Positions 12,145-23,586 of a stretch of DNA of 64,000 nt are shown in pieces. The stretch is taken from positions 35,411,756 through 35,475,755 of the forward strand of contig NC_069135.1 in assembly GCF_026914265.1 (NCBI RefSeq). The letters run 5' to 3'. Numbering within the stretch: position 1 is the first letter of the stretch; each line of letters opens with the position of its first letter. The notes below the pieces were generated by a model. It ran no database searches. It saw nothing but the letters and a program-made list of their open reading frames with translations, and was not told where the DNA came from. The DNA comes from Mya arenaria. Its lineage: Eukaryota; Mollusca; Bivalvia; Myida; Myidae. The position numbers and the translations under genes were made by a program.

Positions 12145-13269
12145 ATGGCTTACCAGTTTACAAACTTATTCCTCGTATTGGTGGGCGTCTGTCTGACCGC
12201 CACACTTCCGGTTGAGCCGCAGTCGTGGCTGTCCCTAGTGGAGCAACTGCTTGAAAAAATGGTGCGAATGGAGCTCAACGTGGAGGCCATGCATAAGGAG
12301 ATTACACAGGCGCTTGACCAGGTTACTTCTGGTCTTAAGGACGTAGACGCTATGAAGCAGACGGTCGGGGCTCTGCAGACGTATTTTTCTGACAACAAAT
12401 CAGGTATCCCTTACAAACTTCAACTATTTTTGTTGTGTTAAGTTTAAAATTTTCAGGTGATATGTTGTTGTTTTATTCCAGAACATCTTTGTCAATAAAA
12501 CTCCCTGATATGGGAAATTGTCATCGATTGAATCATATTTCCTATCCGAAATGGGGCTATGTACAGTGGCAAGTCTCAGTTCAAAATCAAATGACAAAAC
12601 TGCAAATCTTCATTTCATTGTTATTTTCCTTTCCTTTTATTTGAATATTGTTGGTAAAATTTGCTAAATATTATAACTATTGAAATTGTACGACTATTCC
12701 CATTATGCTTTCAGAACCAAACGAATGAAATAAAAATGAGTCTTTGTAATTAAATAAAAGTGCTTCTCTGCGTCTGTGTCTGAAATCAGACTTGAGACTG
12801 TAATCTTTGACCCAGGTCCACATACAGCAATCTAGCATTACATTTCTGTTTCAGACAATGTTGTGGCGTTCAACGCTCACACGATTGTGGACAAATCACT
12901 TGCTACGGGTCAGGTTCTCGTGTTCAGCAATCCTCTGTTCAACATCGGGCATACGATAGTGGGGCAGGAATCTTCACGGCGCCCGTCTCCGGGGTCTACT
13001 TTTTCTCCGCACACTTCTGTCTTTATTTAGCTAGGCATTGGTACTACGCTTTCATGAAAGAAAACGACGTCGTTGTTGTAAAGGGTGTCAAGTATGACGG
13101 CCAAGAGTACGTGTGTGAAACGGCGAGCGCCGTTGTTCTCCTGCTGCAAAACGAGAGACTGTGGATAGAGTGTCGATCAGGAAGTACAGACGACCTGTTC
13201 TTCAGTAATTCTTATCGTAAAAGTTCCTTCTCTGGGGCCTTGCTCCACAGGGTGAATGATTACCCGTAG
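12145..13269 (+). pseudogene. C1q domain-containing protein, copy B (frameshifted)
   Basis: Exon 1 is 12145-12403 (signal peptide MAYQFTNLFLVLVGVCLTA, then the coiled coil; two residues shorter than in sister genes). The intron 12404-12854 ends TTTCAG. Exon 2 is 12855-13269. Next to NPLFNIG, four bases are missing relative to copies E and F (near 12949), so the C1q domain goes out of frame before its first conserved Tyr. The downstream frame from 13054 is then clean to the stop. All else, including splice sites, looks sound, so the break is probably recent. An allele or sequencing error is possible. Signal peptide and intron class match copy F. Confidence 0.85.
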
Positions 13270-14700
13270 GGAGTAGGGATTGCACATGCAGAGATGGTGA
13301 ATATGATATAGGAAAACGAACAGTATCGTATGTTGAAGTGTTGTAGCAAGGCTCTGATCATTTGGTAGTACCTACCTACTTACGTTTACCAGTGACTAAG
13401 TGTAATGTACAGTTAACTTATAGGTGTTTTGATATCTGTCTTAAATAACGACACTCAAAGTTTGTATTTATTAATCTTAATCACATTCACGTGTTAAAAA
13501 GCTATAATGCATAGTTTATTTACCATCTCAAAGATAAAGTGATAACCCAATGTGTTACATGTCGGCGGTATACTGTTTGAAATCACCATTAAAGATAACA
13601 TACACTACAACAGCTCATATAAAAAGAAATCATGAATTGGAACGGATACATGTTTAACTTTAAATAACTAAGAAATATATCGAATTGCACATTTAGCCAT
13701 TGTACGCTCGCTTTTGTACTGATTTCGAATAAAATATTTACAGAATAATGAGTGAATTGTACAACTTCTCCGAGTCTTTCGGTGTTCATACAAAATACTG
13801 TTGGTTTGTTATAGTGTATTTACAACACTTCGGTTTTCTTGTTTATTACTGGGACCTCAGTTCTTACAATGAACGAATACGTTATGTGTCTCGCTTATTT
13901 GCATCAACATTCTTGATTTGATAAGAGATTGAATAATACAAATGAAACATCATATTGTTTTACTGCTGTTATTTTTACTGCTCTTTATATATATTGGCTC
14001 CCGCATTGCTTAACTAAACGTTACGTAAAATGACGACATGACGTAAGGTTTCTCATGCAATGTTCCAATAAACACCAATTGAATTGACGTCTTGAAAACA
14101 TAACATGAACAGAAACATTGCTCAATTTAGGTGCAAGAAAAAAACGTAGTTCCAATGAGGTCAAAACAGACTTCACGGAGTTAAAAGGAGTTTTCTCTTG
14201 AGCAATTCGGTGTAAGATACAGATAATCACTCTCAATCACAAACAAACAACATTTCTTCTTGTGGTCGCTCGGTGAAACATACCTCAATCTTACAAGTAT
14301 CTCTATATGCAAAGTATCCATTTTTGGAACACAGATGTTGAGATTTCTAATCCATTCCTAAATATTGAAGAACATGCTTGTATATCATAGCAGTTCATGT
14401 TTCGAACCACAAAACATATTTATTTACAGAGTGATAATATGATAGGATTCTAAGCTCCGTTCGACCGTACTGTCAAGCGTTAACTTGTTATAGAATACAA
14501 TGAATATGAGTTAGCTAGTTGAGTCAGATGCTGTACGCGAGCTTTAGCTTTAAGAAGAACTGTTCATCTAGTTGTCACATTGTAAGATTCTCGAAACTTA
14601 GGTAGGCTGTGATATCCTTTAACTAGTTTAACTCCTATGTCACCATGTTTTAAACATGCACAATATTATCAGATTGCCATTAGCCAGCCACTCTGGTTGG
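13270..14700. other. Conserved 3' flank of C1q unit B
   Basis: No gene is seen. It is very close to 35066-36500 downstream of copy D, including the TTCGAATAAAATATTTACAG stretch. Confidence 0.6.
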
Positions 14701-14793
14701 TCACACGTTGAATTCCACGGAAAGGCCGCCGTTGCTGTAGGCGACGCTGTTCATGGGACGCTGGAAGGAGACCATACTGGACGCCTTGATCGA
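14701..14793 (-). pseudogene. SLC6 last-exon relic (copy 3), cut by a deletion
   Basis: The exon match stops abruptly near 14793. The following bases match what lies about 640 bases further on in the paralogous unit (37258 onward). The C-tail exon has thus been deleted from this unit. Confidence 0.6.
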
Positions 14794-16375
14794 TACTCAG
14801 ATATCGCTCGTCCTAACAATCACAAAAATCTCAGTAAATAATGCTTCTTTTGATCACATTGGTTTTAAAAGGAAGGTAAAGCTTAGGACACAAGAACAGA
14901 TATCTCTATTGGAAACGTGTCAAGCAAGTATTCCGGCTGTCAGTTGTTCGAGCCCCACATATGATACAGTTTAGTAAAAGCTAAACATTATTATATGCAA
15001 CCCAGATGTATTTTATTTATGCGTTGTATAAAGAAAGGGTCCAAAGGATCGACTCTGACTGAATTATACTGCCTTTTCCAAAATTTATACATAAATAAGA
15101 AGGTTTCGCGGGCGTTTCTAGAAAAACATGAGCTCGTTTTCATAAGGACGTTATTTTAACTATACTTTGAGAATTTTTTTCTTCGAACATATGCCAACGA
15201 TTATAAAATGACAACAACAATGCGATACGAGGGGTGTTCGAAAGTTTTGGGACCAGTGACATAACATTCTCAACTTTTAATATTGATACACAATTCTTTA
15301 AACATACATAGCTTTACATACATTTTGTTCATTTTTAGAAACAACATAACAAAATTAAAAATAAGACGCTAGTAATTATCACCATAGCAACGAACGTTAA
15401 CGTGAGCGGGGCAATTTAATGCATAAATAATTGCAGAATATCTATGTCGTAATATTGAACACAATACAATGTAAAATTGTCTCAAAATATTCCCAAGAGT
15501 ACTTCAATCACGTCTCGTGTCTGTGAAGGCACGTTTTAAGGCAGTTGTTGAAGTTTTTCTGTTTTCCCGCAATTTTGCCGGGTGTTAGTAAATTACCTGT
15601 ATCCTAACAAAATGGTCTCAACATATTTGTATCTAAACAAATAGGTTTCGTTTGCTGATAAATGTTAATACAGACTCTGCTCACAGTATAATTTTGAATT
15701 GTTTTTCACTGTCTGTGACACTCTATCAAATATACGCAATACAAAGATCCTTAAATTATTTTGATGATAACAGTGATGAAACCCAAGCAACCAGTGGGAG
15801 GCAGAGCTTGTTATATTTGATGGAAGACGCGTTTCTTGTGGTTCTATTGTGATATGCGAAGAGATTCACAAGACCCATTTCAGCCTTGTACAAAACACCT
15901 AGAATATATCTAGGCATAATGTGTGATAACATGGATTACAAAAATGCACAAACTGTTTTCGTCGTTTGGAATCATTAATAAAGATAAATTATCTAAGGTT
16001 GCTTCTGTTAAATGCCATGATTCCTGGCAAAATCAGCAAAATAACCGCACACAAAGAGCAGAGGCCAGGTACGTTGAATTTAAATTTCTGCATCAAGTCG
16101 TTTTTTAATATCAAAAATTATATATTTTCGGAGCCATTTTAAGACATTCAAATGATAGTCTCTTTTCAGATCACATAAGTATCATTATCAGTCACATTGG
16201 GCCAAAGATTCAATAGCAGAATCACAAATGTTTGGCTTATGTTCTACTCCGTACAACCATGCGGCATTTCCTGTATATTTTAAAATGTACGGGCCTCAGC
16301 TTATATGCTCAGGTAGAGATCGGCAGGTAGGGACGTTGTAACCGGCAGTCGCTCTGTATCCTGAATGGAGAAAAC
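14794..16375. other. Upstream flank of C1q copy C
   Basis: No gene is seen. It closely parallels 37258-38878 upstream of copy E. 15530-15860 is an old R-type sequence. A mariner-like end is noted at 15227. Confidence 0.55.
15227..15254. mobile_element. Possible mariner-like terminal sequence
   Basis: TACGAGGGGTGTTCGAAAGT resembles mariner/Tc1-group ends, which often begin CGAGG.(T/G)GTTC. A sister copy lies at 37708 and another version at 59145. No transposase is seen. Confidence 0.35.
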
Positions 16376-18682
16376 ATGGCTTACAAACTAGCAAAGCTGA
16401 TCCTTGTGATTGCCAGCGTCTGGATAGCCGCCTCACTTCCGGTTGAGCCGCAGTCGTGGCTCTCCCTAGTGGAGCAACTGCTCGAGAAAATGGTGCGCAT
16501 GGAGCTCAATGTGGAGGCCATGCACAAGGAGATGCAGCAGGCACGTGATCATGTCACTACTGGTCTGGGTGACATGGACGCTATGAAGCAGACGGTCGGC
16601 GCTATGCAGACTTATATTACTGATAACACGAGCAAATCAGGTATTTCCCGTTTCTAAACTAAATATTAATTAGATTTCTTTGTTATAAACTGCATTTGAT
16701 CACCGTTAATCAGAACGCCGTTTATCCGAATTCATCGCTAAATCAAATTTATGTTTTGGTCACAATTTCATATTGTACCCGTATGGTACTCCTTTTAAAT
16801 GTCTTCACACAATTACCTCCCTTGTTGATGACCGTCGTCTATAGCATCATGGAAACTCTGTCTTGTGGAAATCTTTACAATCATAATTAATCATTTCTCG
16901 TTTCAAATGGCACCAAACAAAAGTTCTTACGCTGCATTTAAGAAATAAAGCTGCACTCGCCTCAGAACTATGTAAATAACGATTTGACTATTTATATAAT
17001 CTGAATCACTACGCACATATCCATGAAAAATACGAATTATCACCTATCTATATCTGTACGCAAAATATTTTCACTACGCACAAAAGAGTTCCAGCAAAAA
17101 AATTCGTTTTAACTTTATTTTGTTTAACTCAGGTTGGAGAAAAAGCATCTACCACAGCCGCTCGTGTAAGAAAATTTTATCCCAACCTTCGCGCAGGGTG
17201 TTTCGCGGAAACTCGCGCAGTCTTGGTTAACCTCGTTTCCGCTAAACACCCAGCGCCCAGGTTGGGATGAACCTATTTTACACTCTCGGTCATGGAAGAT
17301 ACTTGTAATATCTCCCAAAAAGTTATACTTTTTTCTTCTATATCAACCGATAAGTGTTTATTTTATTATAATATAGTTTAACGCCGAGCGTTTGAATTTG
17401 AGCATTTATTATAAATATGTAAGTTCAACCCGTTCCAATATATCGGATACCCCATATTTTTGCACCATATTGTAAAAAATGTTTTATTCTTGATTTTTTT
17501 CTCAAAAAGTTATATGCGAAGGTAATTGGTAGTGATAGACGTTTGCAATTTCGGATCAGACTATACATTGCTCAAGTGGCATGAGAAGCTAAATGCTTTT
17601 TGCAGCTAGCAAATAAACCGGTTCTACTAAAAAAACACGGTATTTATGTTGATTTTCTTCCACTTGAGAGTTATTTTTTAAATCGAAATTAAATAACTTT
17701 GGTTGGCCAAAAAAAACGAACTCGGTCATCTAATTTTCAAATCATACTGCGATCGGCTTGCGAAGATAATGTAGCACTAAGTGTAATTTCAGTGCTATTT
17801 AAACATGTTTTATATAAACCGGGATATTTTAAGAATGCATGCACGTCAATCTGTTTTACATCATAATGTTGTTTAAAAATAAGTATAATAACAAATAAAT
17901 TGTCATTTATTAAACAACTATTCACTTTACATGTATTCTGAACGAACACTAAAACGAAATGCAACATGTAAGCGTGTTCACGACTAATTATTTTACGCAA
18001 CCAATAATTTACGAACATTAACATTTTCATATAATTGTTAATCCGATTTATCGTTTAACCGAACTTTTAATATGGCTCCCGACGACTACGGATTAACGGT
18101 TTTTAACTGTATTTTAATTTCAGAACAACTTTGTTAATACAAAGACCTGAAATGTAAATTATATGTCATATTTGAGATCCTGTTGTCGCTTTTAAACCAC
18201 AAGACACTGGCTAACGGTCAGGTCCTCATTAACAGCAATCTTACATTATAGTTCCTATTCCAGACACTGTTGTGGCGTTTAATGCTCACACGATTGTGGA
18301 CAAGTCACTTGCTACGGACCAGGTCCTCGTGTTCAGCAATCCGCTGTTCAACATCGGCGAGGCGTACGACAGTGGGGCAGGGATCTTCACGGCACCCGTC
18401 TCCGGAATCTACTTCTTCTCAGCACATTTCTGTCTTTATAACACTAGACACTGGTACTACGCTTTCATGAAAGAGAACGACGTTGTTGTTGTAAAGGGTC
18501 ACAAGAATGTCGGTGAAACACCCGTTTGCGAGACGGAGAGCGCCGTTGTTCTCCTTCTGCAGAACGAAAGACTGTGGATAGAGTGTCGATCAGGAAACAC
18601 GGACGATCAGTTCTACAGTAATGCTAATCATAGAAGTTCCTTCTCTGGGGCCTTGCTCCATAGGGTGAATGGTTACCCGTAG
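16376..18682 (+). CDS. C1q domain-containing protein, copy C
   Basis: Exon 1 is 16376-16640, exon 2 is 18264-18682; the 1,623-base intron is phase 1 with GT and CCAG ends. The product is 227 residues: signal peptide MAYKLAKLILVIASVWIAAS, coiled coil (about 24-85), C1q domain (89-227). The start follows a conserved GGAGAAAACATGG shared with D, E and G. The domain has the FTAPVSGIYFFSAHF core and three Cys. Variable patches read NTRHWYY, HKNVGETPV and QFYSNANHR. It is predicted to be secreted and to form trimers through the helix. It pairs with copy E by signal peptide and long intron. The intron carries a 121-bp palindromic element. Confidence 0.92.
17164..17284. mobile_element. Palindromic MITE-like element in intron of copy C
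   Basis: Two arms of about 49 bases (17164-17212 and 17235-17284), both containing ATCCCAACCT or its complement and the GGGTGTTTCGCGGAAAC/GTTTCCGCTAAACACCC pair, surround a spacer of about 22 bases. The same element sits at the same place in the intron of copy E (40261-40380), so it predates that duplication. Confidence 0.65.
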
Positions 18683-20162
18683 GGAAGTCTGGATTGCACA
18701 TACAGTTAGGGTGAATGTCGTGAAGGAAAACGAACAGTATCACATTTTGAAGTGTTTAAGCAGGGTTCTGGTCATTTGGTAATACCTACCGACTTACCTT
18801 TTACAGTGACAAAGTATTATAAACCGTTAACATATCTATGTTTTGATATCTGTCTTAAATAACGACACGTAAAGTTGGTGTGTACTTAATCATCTTAATT
18901 ACATTAACGTGTAGTGTAAAAAGTCAACATGGATAGTATCTTTATGATCTCAAAGATATATAGTGACAACCCAATGCATTAAATGCCGGCGGCATACTGA
19001 TTGAAATCAACATTAAAGATCACATAAAATAAAACAACTCATATAAAAAGAAAGTCACGATTGGCCACGGATGCATGTTTAAATAAACTAAGAAATATAT
19101 CGAATTGCACATTTTGCCATTGTACGCTCGAATGTGTATGGATTTCTAATAAATATTTACAGAATAATGTGTGAATTGTGAAACTCAGAGTTTTCCGGTG
19201 TTCATCCGGTGATACATTGTACACAGTTAAGTTTAAGGTAAGATAAATGATGTTAAATATATAAACCTAAATAATTGGCGCCTAAAACGAAATTGTAAAG
19301 AAACTGACTATTTCTTGTAGTTTGACAACACCCAAACAAGTCGATCAACATGTTTAACAGCTTGGCGTCATTATTCATTTATAATTCGACAAGCGTAGCA
19401 TAAAACACTTCGGGTGTCTGGATAATAGCAGAAACGCCAATCATTTACAATGAACGAAGACGAGATATGTGTCGCTCATTTGCATTAATATTCTTAATTT
19501 GATCAGAGGTTGAACAGCACAAATGAAATATCATATTATTTATACTACTGTTATTTTTCACTGCAGTGTTTTTATTTTTACTACTCTTTATATATATTGA
19601 TATATATTGGTTCCGGTATTGCTTTACTAAATGTAACGTAAAATGACGATAAGACGTAAGGTTTCTCACGCAATGTTCAAATTAACGCCGATTAAACTGA
19701 CTTCTTGTCAATATTACATGCACAAAACAGTGTTTTATTTCTGCGCATAATGAAATAATCACTCGATATCACAGATTATTACATTGCTTTATGTGATCAC
19801 TCGGTGAAACATATCTCACTCTTACAAATATCTCTGCATGTAAAGTAATCATGTTTGGAACACCGATGTTGAGATGTATAATCCATTCCTAACTGCCGAA
19901 GAACATGCGTGTATATCATTGAAATATGAGCTTATGTTTCAAAGAACAAGATTTATTTACCAAGATTCTAAGCCCCGTTCGACCATACCGGATCAAGTGT
20001 TAGCGTGTTACATAATACAATGAACCTGGTCATCCTAAGATAGCTAGCTTCGTCCGGTGTTATACGCTAGCGTTAAAGAATAGTTTTACATGTAGTGGCC
20101 AAATTGTAAGATTCTCGAAGATAGGCTGTCAGAGCTAGCCTTTTAAATAGTTTTACTCAGCT
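18683..20162. other. Conserved 3' flank of C1q unit C
   Basis: No gene is seen. Homologous to the other C1q 3' flanks, with TTTCTAATAAATATTTACAG near 19143. Confidence 0.6.
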
Positions 20163-20238
20163 GTCAGCCTGTCGTGGAACGCTGTAAGGATACCATGCAG
20201 TACGCCTTGCTCGGTACTTTCGATATATTCGACGAGAT
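20163..20238 (-). pseudogene. SLC6 last-exon relic (copy 4)
   Basis: Only the acceptor-proximal two thirds of the exon match is kept; the part coding the C-terminal end is missing. Confidence 0.5.
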
Positions 20239-20530
20239 CTAAATTGTACAAAGGACAACAAAGACGTAAAGCAATAATTTGAATTGAGTTCGATGGTTTG
20301 GTGTACTCATGTATTTTGGAATCCGAGCACTTTGCAACATTCTAGATGTAGGGTGACACTTTTCTATGAAAAAAGTTTCTAACGCAAAAATCAGCGACAT
20401 AAATGATTCTTTTTCTTATTGACGAACGCTCAAATAAAATGTCAGTGTAATTTTGTTCAGTAATATATTTCATTACAGGCTTATTTATAACAAGAGATGC
20501 CATACATAATTCTAATATAACAGAACTTTC

Positions 20531-20691
20531 CGATAGGTTGGATTTGCTGAAGTGCCGTTTGTTGCAAATGTTTTTGTGAAGTAAGGATCCACGACGAAAA
20601 CCTCCAAATAGCCTTTCTTCTCGATAACCTGCCAGTGTTTTACAAGGTAGGGGCCCCACTCCTGCGAGGACGTAATTGCATTAAACAGTTT
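20531..20691 (-). pseudogene. SLC6 C-tail exon relic (copy 4)
   Basis: The minus strand is open in the same frame as 50008-50175 and reads NAITSSQEWGPYLVKHW then a piece matching EEKGYVEGFVVDPY. The TPS.EWGPYL.KHR pattern is typical of the cytoplasmic segment just after TM12 of SLC6 transporters. The donor is degraded. It is followed, about 100 bases on, by the RAB7 block. Confidence 0.6.
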
Positions 20692-20843
20692 CTATAGTGA
20701 TTGGTTTTGCAATTAAGAAATGAAACATATCATAAACATTTAATATACAAAATCTCAAATATATAATGAATGATACCATTGTATTCTTTTCTTATTCAGA
20801 CAGTTAGTTAAAATTGTTCACTCCACAACCTGATTTATTTCAG

Positions 20844-21062
20844 ATATCTGCAAAGCGTGCTCACGGATTGTGCCATTTGAAGGAAGACATTCCCTATTTC
20901 GAGACGACTACCAAGGAAGCCATTAATGTAGAACAGGCCTTCCAAACCGTTGCCAAGAACGCACTGTCCCAGGAAACGGAGGTGAAACAGTACGAGTTCC
21001 CCGACCAGATCCGACTTAATAACGACCAGAATAAGCAGAGCCAAGGAGGGTGTGGCTGCTGA
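20844..21062 (+). pseudogene. RAB7: RAB7 last exon, isolated duplicate
   Basis: After a TTTATTTCAG acceptor the exon reads the RAB7 C-terminal region: [39 protein letters not shown], ending in the geranylgeranylation motif GGCGC-like CGC (GGCGC, stop). RAB7 is the late-endosome/lysosome small GTPase. Only this exon is present; no G1-G4 exons are seen on either side. Two normally fixed features differ: the G5 motif SAK reads TTK, and the WC before the variable loop reads LC. It is therefore most likely a duplicated terminal exon of a RAB7 gene elsewhere, although the frame is open. A decayed sister lies at 54332-54535. Confidence 0.8.
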
Positions 21063-23260
21063 TTTGCCAATGACTACTTGTTGTTGTTGTTGATTTTAAA
21101 TAGTGATCATGCTTTCGTGAGGCACCACAACCAAAATTCTGTGAGCGATATCTGTCCATAAATTTAATAAAGGAATTATTTATTTTTCTGAAGAGATATA
21201 GAGTTATTGTGAAAATGTGAAAAAATGAAATGTAGAATAATCCACGCTACTCGTGAAGTATTCTGTTGAGGTTGCCGTGAAAAACTTGTGACATTCATAA
21301 TTATTGACATTGCTGCTTTGAACATTCACAGAGTATACACATGTATTTAAATTTAAAATTATTGAAATATTACTTTGTCATATCATGAAAAAATTCTAGT
21401 ACCAAAATGATATAATTGAAGCAAATAATGTTCCCTCCGATTGAAATCTGTACTCTGTAAATATGGAATGTGCAATCATGTATTTGTAATTTTATGCTTT
21501 TAAATCAGGGTCTCATAGGGCTATTCGATTTAAACATACAACCCAGCCCAACCCATAGAATAAATATAAAGGGGAGGTATGCTACAACAATTTTAAAAAG
21601 AATCTAAATGCAACAGTCCAATTCCAGGGATTGGTTTTATGTTAAAATGGAATAGCCCTCAGTTATTCGTACGATTTCTATTGCTTTAAATAAATTTAGG
21701 AGTAATTTCAAAAAGTTTGACCAAAATCATTTATAAATACAGATATGTTGTGTGTGTTTTTCAAATCTATGACACTGCCCATGCATATAGGGGATTTCTG
21801 TACATACATGTACATGCATATTTAAAGTGATGCATATTTTAATGTTAACACATCTTAGTTTGAACAAATACTCAGTAAACCCATAAAACACTTAGAAGAG
21901 CCTCCTGTATCAACATAATGGTCTAATTGACTATATACAGCTCAACTCCCAGCCCTCAAATGCTTGATAAATATATGTTACTTAAGCTATCCTTTGTGTG
22001 AGAAATATTCTAAAAAAGACAGTGATACTTTTATTATTTGGATATGGCTTTTGATCGAATACTGGCATCTTGGATTTATTTTCGATTTTTTTTTGTAGTT
22101 TGTACATTAATAAGTTTATACGGCCTTAGACATCTAAATGTATAAATGAAGTCATTGTTGAGAGATAATTGGTGACTATCGGTTTTCATTCCTCCTTTTC
22201 CTTTTAAGTAGTAGAAATTTAAATTGTCATAAGTTATATGGCTAGGGGTACCTTCCTGATTACAAAATGAGTAGTTGGATAGAAGTCTGGGTCTTTAATG
22301 CCAGGCTTGTCAGTTATATGACATATTCATTAAATGTTATAATACATATTACCATGTTTTTGATAAACAAAATAGATTATTATGTATATAGAGCAACACT
22401 GTGAACACGTTATCTCCCATTTTCATGTCATATATTGAGAACACAGAAAATCATGTGCATGTTCTAGCATACATGTTCATTGATAGTGGGAAAAGCTGGT
22501 CAGCTTTCACATTTGTACAATCATACATAAAAGGAGTTAGTTTATTCATTCATTTTACTTTAAATGTTTTAGTAAGTGTTTTTTGTTAATTTTTCTTAAG
22601 AGTATTCCGACTATTCCTGGTATTCACAGTGATTTTGATGAAGTTTTAATCATATGACGCAAAAAACTACTGTTCAGAAATGGTTGAGTGATTGTATAAG
22701 TGAGGTTTGTTTATATTGGCACATTGTTAAATGACCATGATTATTTCATATGTAAAGTATAAAGATACGAAATACATATACATGAATGTGTTTGTTTTAA
22801 TTTTCTATCTGTATACTGCTCAGAAACTCTGCTGTGGTGTTTGTGGTGGCGTAGTATTTGTGGCCGTATGCATCATGTGCACTGAAATAATTATTACTAG
22901 TAACAATGTTACACACATAACTATAGAGCACTATTGGACCAACGTGTCAGGCATATAATTGTCATTATGTGATTTCGTACTCTCGTCTCAAAGATAAAGG
23001 AAAAAAATAGCAGTTTTGTTGGTCAATGAAGTCCAATCGAGTTTCTTTGCAATATTGTGTGTGTGCTATTGTTACAGATGGGTTTACATTCGGATTTCAT
23101 AGAATTATAAAACACCACTGGAAGATAGGTTGAGCAAAGCATTCGTACTCTGAGCTCCAAAGCCGATGTCACCACTTACTGTGTAACTGATATGTGCAGT
23201 CCAACTTTATAACTAGGATTGTAGTTTCAATAAAAAAATACATGACCATATTCCATTTAA
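21063..23260. other. RAB7 3' flank, duplicated block
   Basis: No gene is seen. The first 325 bases match 54536-54863 and the rest up to about 23200 matches 58972-60770, so the whole is a copy of one block. A conserved TTGTTGTTGATTTTAAATAG follows the stop, and AATAAA-type signals occur near 21160. Confidence 0.65.
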
Positions 23261-23376
23261 GATGCACTCTTACTCCCAATCTCATTAAAATCAGATCCTC
23301 AATACACGCTTCATTACGTAATGAAATGAAGTAAACGTCACGATATGATTTTAATGAGATGCACTCTTACTCCCAA
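23261..23376. repeat. Small hairpin between 19-bp direct repeats
   Basis: GATGCACTCTTACTCCCAA occurs at 23261-23279 and 23358-23376. Just inside, TCTCATTAAAATCA and its complement form 14-base inverted ends. It looks like a tiny foldback insertion with its target repeat, or a fragment of a larger element. Confidence 0.6.
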
Positions 23377-23586
23377 ATAAGATTAACCAAAAAAACACAC
23401 AATTGTTCTAAAATTAAAAGGATGAAAAGATGTAAATAATGGTTCTTATAAAGGATAACGAGTTTAATTTGAAAGAGAGGTGCAGAAACCATGGTATTTC
23501 TACCTTATGAGACTATAGTAAATCACAGTAAATGTTTTAGCACTCACAAATCAATTGCTTTTTTTTCTTTTCCAGCTAGTAAATAC

